Shown here: positions 56,382 through 64,000 of the stretch, one piece after another
Layout of the letters: every line of letters begins with the position of its first letter
How positions within the stretch are numbered: the first letter of the stretch is position 1
Assembly (NCBI RefSeq): GCF_051020955.1
Contig: NW_027477021.1
Location: 42,833 to 106,832 of the forward strand
Reading direction: 5' to 3'
Length of the DNA stretch: 64,000 nt
DNA from: Megalopta genalis
Lineage: Eukaryota; Arthropoda; Insecta; Hymenoptera; Halictidae
The notes under the pieces: generated by a model
Told to the model about the DNA's origin: nothing
What the model saw: only the letters and a program-made list of their open reading frames with translations
Database searches by the model: none
Program-made: the position numbers and the translations under genes

Positions 56382-57564
56382 GTTGTTTGTTGTTTGTTGT
56401 TTGTTGTTTGTTGTTTGTTGTTTGTTGTTTGTTGTTTGTTGTTTGTTGTTTGTTGTTTGTTGTTTGTTGTTTGTTGTTTGTTGTTTGTTGTTCGTTGTTC
56501 GTTGTTCGTTGTTCGTTGTTCGTTGTTCGTTGTTCGTTGTTCGTTGTTCGTTGTTCGTTGTTCGTTGTTCGTTGTTCGTTGTTCGTTGTTCGTTGTTCGT
56601 TGTTCGTTGTTCGTTGTTCGTTGTTCGTTGTTCGTTGTTCGTTGTTCGTTGTTCGTTGTTCGTTGTTCGTTGTTCGTTGTTCGTTGTTCGTTGTTCGTTG
56701 TTCGTTGTTCGTTGTTCGTTGTTCGTTGTTCGTTGTTCGTTGTTCGTTGTTCGTTGTTCGTTGTTCGTTGTTCGTTGTTCGTTGTTCGTTGTTCGTTGTT
56801 CGTTGTTCGTTGTTCGTTGTTCGTTGTTCGTTGTTCGTTGTTCGTTGTTCGTTGTTCGTTGTTCGTTGTTCGTTGTTCGTTGTTCGTTGTTCGTTGTTCG
56901 TTGTTCGTTGTTCGTTGTTCGTTGTTCGTTGTTCGTTGTTCGTTGTTCGTTGTTCGTTGTTCGTTGTTCGTTGTTCGTTGTTCGTTGTTCGTTGTTCGTT
57001 GTTCGTTGTTCGTTGTTCGTTGTTCGTTGTTCGTTGTTCGTTGTTCGTTGTTCGTTGTTCGTTGTTCGTTGTTCGTTGTTCGTTGTTCGTTGTTCGTTGT
57101 TCGTTGTTCGTTGTTCGTTGTTCGTTGTTCGTTGTTCGTTGTTCGTTGTTCGTTGTTCGTTGTTCGTTGTTCGTTGTTCGTTGTTCGTTGTTCGTTGTTC
57201 GTTGTTCGTTGTTCGTTGTTCGTTGTTCGTTGTTCGTTGTTCGTTGTTCGTTGTTCGTTGTTCGTTGTTCGTTGTTCGTTGTTCGTTGTTCGTTGTTCGT
57301 TGTTCGTTGTTCGTTGTTCGTTGTTCGTTGTTCGTTGTTCGTTGTTCGTTGTTCGTTGTTCGTTGTTCGTTGTTCGTTGTTCGTTGTTCGTTGTTCGTTG
57401 TTCGTTGTTCGTTGTTCGTTGTTCGTTGTTCGTTGTTCGTTGTTCGTTGTTCGTTGTTCGTTGTTCGTTGTTCGTTGTTCGTTGTTCGTTGTTCGTTGTT
57501 CGTTGTTCGTTGTTCGTTGTTCGTTGTTCGTTGTTCGTTGTTCGTTGTTCGTTGTTCGTTGTTC
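56382..57564. repeat. A (15 units) then B (154 units)
   Basis: A 56382-56486, B 56487-57564. At 1,078 bp this is the longest pure B array in the window. Confidence 0.96.
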
Positions 57565-58726
57565 GTTGTTTGTTGTTTGTTGTTTGTTGTTTGTTGTTTG
57601 TTGTTTGTTGTTTGTTGTTTGTTGTTTGTTGTTTGTTGTTTGTTGTTTGTTGTTTGTTGTTTGTTGTTTGTTGTTTGTTGTTTGTTGTTTGTTGTTTGTT
57701 GTTTGTTGTTTGTTGTTTGTTGTTTGTTGTTTGTTGTTGGTTGTTCGTTGTTCGTTGTTCGTTGTTCGTTGTTCGTTGTTCGTTGTTCGTTGTTCGTTGT
57801 TCGTTGTTCGTTGTTCGTTGTTCGTTGTTCGTTGTTCGTTGTTCGTTGTTCGTTGTTCGTTGTTCGTTGTTCGTTGTTCGTTGTTCGTTGTTCGTTGTTC
57901 GTTGTTCGTTGTTCGTTGTTCGTTGTTCGTTGTTCGTTGTTCGTTGTTCGTTGTTCGTTGTTCGTTGTTCGTTGTTCGTTGTTCGTTGTTCGTTGTTCGT
58001 TGTTCGTTGTTCGTTGTTCGTTGTTCGTTGTTCGTTGTTCGTTGTTCGTTGTTCGTTGTTCGTTGTTCGTTGTTCGTTGTTCGTTGTTCGTTGTTCGTTG
58101 TTCGTTGTTCGTTGTTCGTTGTTCGTTGTTCGTTGTTCGTTGTTCGTTGTTCGTTGTTCGTTGTTCGTTGTTCGTTGTTCGTTGTTCGTTGTTCGTTGTT
58201 CGTTGTTCGTTGTTCGTTGTTCGTTGTTCGTTGTTCGTTGTTCGTTGTTCGTTGTTCGTTGTTCGTTGTTCGTTGTTCGTTGTTCGTTGTTCGTTGTTCG
58301 TTGTTCGTTGTTCGTTGTTCGTTGTTCGTTGTTCGTTGTTCGTTGTTCGTTGTTCGTTGTTCGTTGTTCGTTGTTCGTTGTTCGTTGTTCGTTGTTCGTT
58401 GTTCGTTGTTCGTTGTTCGTTGTTCGTTGTTCGTTGTTCGTTGTTCGTTGTTCGTTGTTCGTTGTTCGTTGTTCGTTGTTCGTTGTTCGTTGTTCGTTGT
58501 TCGTTGTTCGTTGTTCGTTGTTCGTTGTTCGTTGTTCGTTGTTCGTTGTTCGTTGTTCGTTGTTCGTTGTTCGTTGTTCGTTGTTCGTTGTTCGTTGTTC
58601 GTTGTTCGTTGTTCGTTGTTCGTTGTTCGTTGTTCGTTGTTCGTTGTTCGTTGTTCGTTGTTCGTTGTTCGTTGTTCGTTGTTCGTTGTTCGTTGTTCGT
58701 TGTTCGTTGTTCGTTGTTTGTTGTTC
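57565..58726. repeat. A (24 units) then B (139 units) with edge variants
   Basis: A 57565-57732, one GTTGTTG (57733-57739), B 57740-58712 (973 bp), then single A and B units to 58726. Confidence 0.95.
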
Positions 58727-60539
58727 GTTGTTTGTTGTTTGTTGTTTGTTGTTTGTTGTTTGTTGTTTGTTGTTTGTTGTTTGTTGTTTGTTGTTTGTTG
58801 TTTGTTGTTTGTTGTTTGTTGTTTGTTGTTTGTTGTTTGTTGTTTGTTGTTTGTTGTTTGTTGTTTGTTGTTTGTTGTTTGTTGTTTGTTGTTTGTTGTT
58901 CGTTGTTCGTTGTTCGTTGTTTGTTGTTTGTTGTTTGTTGTTTGTTGTTTGTTGTTTGTTGTTTGTTGTTTGTTGTTTGTTGTTTGTTGTTTGTTGTTTG
59001 TTGTTTGTTGTTTGTTGTTTGTTGTTTGTTGTTTGTTGTTTGTTGTTTGTTGTTTGTTGTTTGTTGTTTGTTGTTTGTTGTTTGTTGTTTGTTGTTTGTT
59101 GTTTGTTGTTTGTTGTTTGTTGTTTGTTGTTTGTTGTTTGTTGTTTGTTGTTTGTTGTTTGTTGTTTGTTGTTTGTTGTTTGTTGTTTGTTGTTTGTTGT
59201 TTGTTGTTTGTTGTTTGTTGTTTGTTGTTTGTTGTTTGTTGTTTGTTGTTTGTTGTTTGTTGTTTGTTGTTTGTTGTTTGTTGTTTGTTGTTTGTTGTTT
59301 GTTGTTTGTTGTTTGTTGTTTGTTGTTTGTTGTTTGTTGTTTGTTGTTTGTTGTTTGTTGTTTGTTGTTTGTTGTTTGTTGTTTGTTGTTTGTTGTTTGT
59401 TGTTTGTTGTTTGTTGTTTGTTGTTTGTTGTTTGTTGTTTGTTGTTTGTTGTTTGTTGTTTGTTGTTTGTTGTTTGTTGTTTGTTGTTTGTTGTTTGTTG
59501 TTTGTTGTTTGTTGTTTGTTGTTTGTTGTTTGTTGTTTGTTGTTTGTTGTTTGTTGTTTGTTGTTTGTTGTTTGTTGTTTGTTGTTTGTTGTTTGTTGTT
59601 TGTTGTTTGTTGTTTGTTGTTTGTTGTTTGTTGTTTGTTGTTTGTTGTTTGTTGTTTGTTGTTTGTTGTTTGTTGTTTGTTGTTTGTTGTTTGTTGTTTG
59701 TTGTTTGTTGTTTGTTGTTTGTTGTTTGTTGTTTGTTGTTTGTTGTTTGTTGTTTGTTGTTTGTTGTTTGTTGTTTGTTGTTTGTTGTTTGTTGTTTGTT
59801 GTTTGTTGTTTGTTGTTTGTTGTTTGTTGTTTGTTGTTTGTTGTTTGTTGTTTGTTGTTTGTTGTTTGTTGTTTGTTGTTTGTTGTTTGTTGTTTGTTGT
59901 TTGTTGTTTGTTGTTTGTTGTTTGTTGTTTGTTGTTTGTTGTTTGTTGTTTGTTGTTTGTTGTTTGTTGTTTGTTGTTTGTTGTTTGTTGTTTGTTGTTT
60001 GTTGTTTGTTGTTTGTTGTTTGTTGTTTGTTGTTTGTTGTTTGTTGTTTGTTGTTTGTTGTTTGTTGTTTGTTGTTTGTTGTTTGTTGTTTGTTGTTTGT
60101 TGTTTGTTGTTTGTTGTTTGTTGTTTGTTGTTTGTTGTTTGTTGTTTGTTGTTTGTTGTTTGTTGTTTGTTGTTTGTTGTTTGTTGTTTGTTGTTTGTTG
60201 TTTGTTGTTTGTTGTTTGTTGTTTGTTGTTTGTTGTTTGTTGTTTGTTGTTTGTTGTTTGTTGTTTGTTGTTTGTTGTTTGTTGTTTGTTGTTTGTTGTT
60301 TGTTGTTTGTTGTTTGTTGTTTGTTGTTTGTTGTTTGTTGTTTGTTGTTTGTTGTTTGTTGTTTGTTGTTTGTTGTTTGTTGTTTGTTGTTTGTTGTTTG
60401 TTGTTTGTTGTTTGTTGTTTGTTGTTTGTTGTTTGTTGTTTGTTGTTTGTTGTTTGTTGTTTGTTGTTTGTTGTTTGTTGTTTGTTGTTTGTTGTTTGTT
60501 GTTTGTTGTTTGTTGTTTGTTGTTTGTTGTTTGTTGTTT
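58727..60539. repeat. A (24 units), B (3 units), A (232 units)
   Basis: A 58727-58894, B-B-B 58895-58915, A 58916-60539 (1,624 bp). Confidence 0.95.
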
Positions 60540-60707
60540 GTTCTTCGTTGTTTGTTCTTCGTTCTTCGTTGTTTGTTGTTTGTTGTTTGTTGTTGGTTGT
60601 TCGTTGTTCGTTGTTAGTTGTTAGTTGTTCGTTGTTCGTTGTTCGTTGTTCGTTGTTCGTTGTTCGTTGTTCGTTGTTTGTTGTTCGTTGTTGGTTGTTC
60701 GTTGTTT
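60540..60707. repeat. Junction with D-A-D-D and two GTTAG units, copy 2
   Basis: Same string as 50053-50255 through the GTTAG pair (TAGs ending at 60617 and 60624), with fewer B units before the C run. Confidence 0.92.
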
Positions 60708-61036
60708 GTTGCTTGTTGCTTGTTGCTTGTTGCTTGTTGCTTGTTGCTTGTTGCTTGTTGCTTGTTGCTTGTTGCTTGTTGTTTGTTGCTTGTTGCTTGT
60801 TGCTTGTTGCTTGTTGCTTGTTGCTTGTTGCTTGTTGCTTGTTGCTTGTTGCTTGTTGCTTGTTGCTTGTTGCTTGTTGCTTGTTGCTTGTTGTTCGTTG
60901 TTCGTTGTTCGTTGCTTGTTGCTTGTTGCTTGTGGTTCGTTGTTCGTTGTTCGTTGTTCGTTGTTCGTTGTTCGTTGTTCGTTGTTCGTTGTTCGTTGTT
61001 CGTTGTTCGTTGTTCGTTGTTCGTTGTTCGTTGTTC
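60708..61036. repeat. Q module head, copy 8, C run broken by one A
   Basis: 10 C, one A (60778-60784), 15 C (60785-60889), B-B-B, C-C-C, GTGGTTC (60932), 14 B (60939-61036). Unit counts are identical to copy 7. Confidence 0.95.
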
Positions 61037-62989
61037 GTTCTTCGTTCTTCGTTCTTCGTTGTTTGTTGTTTGTTCTTCGTTGTTTGTTCTTCGTTCTTCG
61101 TTGTTTGTTCTTCGTTGTTTGTTCTTCGTTGTTTGTTGCTTGTTGTTTGTTCTTCGTTGTTTGTTCTTCGTTGTTTGTTCTTCGTTGTTTGTTCTTCGTT
61201 GTTTGTTCTTCGTTGTTTGTTCTTCGTTGTTTGTTCTTCGTTGTTTGTTCTTCGTTGTTTGTTCTTCGTTGTTTGTTCTTCGTTGTTTGTTCTTCGTTGT
61301 TTGTTCTTCGTTGTTTGTTCTTCGTTGTTTGTTCTTCGTTGTTTGTTCTTCGTTGTTTGTTCTTCGTTGTTTGTTCTTCGTTGTTTGTTCTTCGTTGTTT
61401 GTTCTTCGTTGTTTGTTGTTTGTTCTTCGTTGTTTGTTGTTTGTTCTTCGTTGTTTGTTGTTTGTTCTTCGTTGTTTGTTGTTTGTTCTTCGTTGTTTGT
61501 TGTTTGTTCTTCGTTGTTTGTTGTTTGTTCTTCGTTGTTTGTTGTTTGTTCTTCGTTGTTTGTTGTTTGTTCTTCGTTGTTTGTTGTTTGTTCATCGTTG
61601 TTTGTTGTTTGTTCTTCGTTGTTTGGTGTTTGTTCTTCGTTTTTTGTTGTTTGTTCTTCGTTTTTTGTTGTTTGTTCTTCGTTGTTTGTTGTTTGTTCTT
61701 CGTTGTTTGTTGTTTGTTCTTCGTTGTTTGTTGTTTGTTGTTTGTTCTTCGTTGTTTGTTGTTTGTTGTTTGTTCTTCGTTGTTTGTTGTTTGTTGTTTG
61801 TTCTTCGTTGTTTGTTGTTTGTTGTTTGTTCTTCGTTGTTTGTTGTTTGTTGTTTGTTCTTCGTTGTTTGTTGTTTGTTGTTTGTTGTTTGTTCTTTGTT
61901 GTTTGTTGTTTGTTGTTTGTTCTTCGTTGTTTGTTGTTTGTTCTTCGTTTTTTGTTGTTTGTTGTTTGTTGTTTGTTGTTTGTTCTTCGTTGTTTGTTGT
62001 TTGTTGTTTGTTCTTCGTTGTTTGTTGTTTGTTGTTTGTTCTTCGTTGTTTGTTGTTTGTTGTTTGTTCTTCGTTGTTTGTTGTTTGTTGTTTGTTCTTC
62101 GTTGTTTGTTGTTTGTTGTTTGTTCTTCGTTGTTTGTTGTTTGTTCTTCGTTGTTTGTTGTTTGTTGTTTGTTCTTCGTTGTTTGTTGTTTTTTGTTTGT
62201 TCTTCGTTGTTTGTTGTTTGTTGTTTGTTCTTCGTTGTTTGTTGTTTGTTCTTCGTTGTTTGTTGTTTGTTCTTCGTTGTTTGTTGTTTGTTCTTCGTTG
62301 TTTGTTGTTTGTTCTTCGTTGTTTGTTGTTTGTTGTTTGTTCTTCGTTGTTTGTTGTTTGTTCTTCGTTGTTTCTTGTTTGTTCTTCGTTGTTTGTTGTT
62401 TGTTCTTCGTTGTTTGTTGTTTGTTCTTCGTTGTTTGTTGTTTGTTCTTCGTTGTTTGTTGTTTGTTCTTCGTTGTTTGTTGTTTGTTCTTCGTTGTTTG
62501 TTGTTTGTTCTTCGTTGTTTGTTGTTTGTTCTTCGTTGTTTGTTGTTTGTTCTTCGTTGTTTGTTGTTTGTTCTTCGTTGTTTGTTGTTTGTTCTTCGTT
62601 GTTTGTTCTTCGTTGTTTGTTGTTTGTTGTTTGTTGTATGTTCTTCGTTGTTTGTTGTTTGTTCTTCGTTGTTTGTTGTTTGTTGTTTGTTCTTCGTTGT
62701 TTGTTGTTTGTTCTTCGTTGTTTCTTGTTTGTTCTTCGTTGTTTGTTGTTTGTTCTTCGTTGTTTGTTGTTTGTTCTTCGTTGTTTGTTGTTTGTTCTTC
62801 GTTGTTTGTTCTTCGTTGTTTGTTCTTCGTTGTTTGTTGTTTGTTGTTTGTTCTTCGTTGTTTGTTGTTTGTTCTTCGTTGTTTGTTCTTCGTTGTTTGT
62901 TGTTTGTTGTTTGTTGTTTGTTCTTCGTTGTTTGTTCTTCGTTGTTTGTTCTTCGTTGTTTGTTCTTCGTTGTTCGTTGTTCGTTGTTC
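61037..62989. repeat. Q module D composite, long form
   Basis: Counterpart of 50585-52523: D-D-D at 61037, GTTCATC (cat at 61593), GTTTGGTG, six-T units, GTTGTAT near 62636, D-A steps into B. Confidence 0.91.
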
Positions 62990-63363
62990 GTTGTTCGTTT
63001 GTTCGTTGTTCGTTTGTTCGTTGTTCGTTTGTTCGTTGTTCGTTGTTCGTTGTTCGTTGTTCGTTGTTCGATGTTCGTTGTTCGTTGTTCGTTGTTCGTT
63101 GTTCGTTGTTCGTTGTTCGTTGTTCGTTGTTCGTTGTTCGTTGTTCGTTGTTCGTTGTTCGTTGTTCGTTGTTCGTTGTTCGTTGTTCGTTGTTCGTTGT
63201 TCGTTGTTCGTTGTTCGTTGTTCGTTGTTCGTTGTTCGTTGTTCGTTGTTCGTTGTTCGTTGTTCGTTGTTCGTTGTTCGTTGTTCGTTGTTCGTTGTTC
63301 GTTGTTCGTTGTTCGTTGTTCGTTGTTCGTTGTTCGTTGTTCGTTGTTCGTGGTTCGTTGTTC
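62990..63363. repeat. 15-bp sub-repeat (three copies) and marked B array, 47 units
   Basis: 15-bp repeat 62990-63034. B to 63363 with GATGTTC at 63070 and GTGGTTC at 63350. It has two fewer B units than 52569-52911. Confidence 0.94.
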
Positions 63364-63902
63364 GTTGTTTGTTGTTTGTTCTTCGTTGTTTGTTGTTTGT
63401 TCTTCGTTGTTTGTTGTTTGTTGTTTGTTTTTCGTTGCTTGTTGTTTGTTGTTTGTTCTTCGTTGCTTGTTGCTTGTTGCTTGTTGTTTGTTGTTTGTTC
63501 TTCGTTGTTTGTTGTTTGTTCTTCGTTGTTTGTTGTTTGTTCTTCGTTGTTTGTTGTTTGTTCTTCGTTGTTTGTTGTTTGTTCTTCGTTGTTTGTTGTC
63601 TGTTCTTCGTTGTTTGTTGTTTGTTCTTCGTTGTTTGTTGTTTGTTCTTCGTTGTTTGTTGTTTGTTGTTTGTTGTTTGTTCTTCGTTGTTTGTTGTTTG
63701 TTGTTTTTTCTTCGTTGTTTCTTGTTTGTTGTTTGTTCTTCGTTGTTTGTTCTTCGTTGTTTGTTCTTCGTTGTTCGTTCTTCGTTGTTTGTTCTTCGTT
63801 GTTTGTTCTTCGTTGTTTGTTCTTCGTTGTTTGTTCTTCGTTGTTTGTTCTTCGTTGTTCGTTCTTCGTTGTTCGTTCTTCGTTGTTCGTTGTTCGTTGT
63901 TC
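63364..63902. repeat. A/C/D composite between two 15-bp repeat sites
   Basis: Counterpart of 52912-53464 with the same GTTTTTC, C run and GTTGTCT order, 14 bp shorter. Confidence 0.9.
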
Positions 63903-64000
63903 GTTGTTCGTTTGTTCGTTGTTCGTTTGTTCGTTGTTCGTTTGTTCGTTGTTCGTTGTTCGTTGTTCGTTGTTCGTTGTTCGTTGTTCGTTGTTCGTTG
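63903..64000. repeat. 15-bp sub-repeat (three copies) and B array cut by the window end
   Basis: 15-bp repeat 63903-63947. B from 63948 to the last base, so the satellite continues past the window. Confidence 0.94.

Larger units (their letters stand above)
1..64000. repeat. Heptanucleotide satellite array spanning the whole window (AAACAAC/GTTGTTT family)
   Basis: Every line of the window resolves into 7-bp units differing by one or two bases: A GTTGTTT, B GTTGTTC, C GTTGCTT, D GTTCTTC. Because 7 leaves remainder 1 when divided by 3, an array of one unit reads the same heptapeptide, rotated, in all three frames of a strand: VVCCLLF for A, VVRCSLF for B, VACCLLL for C, and KQQTTNN for A on the minus strand. 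None contains a stop, which explains reading frames of tens of kilobases on both strands. Codon-level signs of selection, ribosome sites, splice-like structure and unique sequence are absent. The best interpretation is eukaryotic heterochromatic satellite. AAACAAC is, from memory, a known Drosophila virilis-group satellite; the species is not provable here. Confidence 0.97.

Noticed and set aside
10867..58712. G-quadruplex or triplex-forming tract
   Set aside because: There are no runs of three G, and GG is rare. Neither strand is a homopurine or homopyrimidine tract.
14519..63947. CRISPR array from the regularly repeated 15-bp element
   Set aside because: There are no unique spacers. The repeat is only 15 bp, in groups of two or three, and is made of the same satellite unit.
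1..64000. Giant open reading frames on both strands as real genes
   Set aside because: They are stop-free only because of the unit sequence. Peptides are pure heptad repeats identical in all frames, with no domains and no start-site context.
1..64000. Telomeric repeat array
   Set aside because: Neither TTAGGG, TTAGG, TTTAGGG nor other G-run telomere motifs occur. The unit lacks the GG/GGG core, and nested higher-order structure is not typical of telomeres.
1..64000. Bacterial or phage origin of the window
   Set aside because: No coding sequence, RNA gene or unique spacer in 64 kb; a simple heptamer satellite of this size is a eukaryotic heterochromatin feature.
1..64000. Firm assignment to Drosophila virilis
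   Set aside because: The AAACAAC unit fits from memory, but no unique sequence supports it. The B, C and D variants and the macro-unit cannot be compared here without a search.

Overview
The whole 64-kb window is one satellite DNA array. It is built from about 9,140 copies of a 7-bp unit and its close variants. I find no protein gene, RNA gene, transposon, CRISPR array, promoter or other unique sequence. Written on the + strand, four units make up almost everything: A = GTTGTTT (complement AAACAAC), B = GTTGTTC, C = GTTGCTT and D = GTTCTTC. Rare one-base variants such as GTTCATC, GTTGTAT, GATGTTT, GCTGTTT, GTGGTTC and GTTAG-type units act as landmarks. The + strand is almost free of adenine. 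Reading frames of up to 11,107 codons exist only because no common unit spells a stop codon; they are not genes.

Organism: kilobase arrays of a simple heptamer with nested higher-order structure point to heterochromatin of a eukaryote. From memory, AAACAAC is one of the abundant 7-bp satellites of the Drosophila virilis group (with AAACTAC, AAACTAT and AAATTAC). That makes a fly of this kind a reasonable but unproven guess. No unique sequence is present to confirm it.

Layout: (1) 1-10719 has no B units. Long pure A blocks (257, about 410, 134 and 218 units) alternate with 21-bp composites (D-A-A, D-A-C). (2) 10720-13.8k is a transition where B arrays first appear. (3) 13.8k-31.57k is the first copy of a 17.76-kb macro-unit containing B arrays, 15-bp sub-repeats, C runs and D composites. 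(4) 31.57k to about 45.7k is a second copy in tandem, shortened to about 14.2 kb, mainly by loss of one 2,648-bp module and a 735-bp B-array contraction. (5) 45.65k-54.1k and 57.7k-64k hold two copies of another large segment about 10.45 kb apart. (6) 54.1k-56.5k between them is a small dimeric repeat of A block, B block and D-A spacer.

Two modules recur most. 'P' (four copies, starting at 12377, 22125, 24773 and 39739) is a D-based composite of 21-, 14- and 28-bp periods. 'Q' (eight copies, six with a long C run) is a C run, then B-B-B-C-C-C, then GTGGTTC, a short B array, D-D-D and a long D composite. A 15-bp repeat follows each P module and also occurs at other B-array starts. Several duplication junctions fall inside homogeneous arrays, as expected for unequal exchange or replication slippage between identical repeats. 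All unit counts and boundaries were read by eye.
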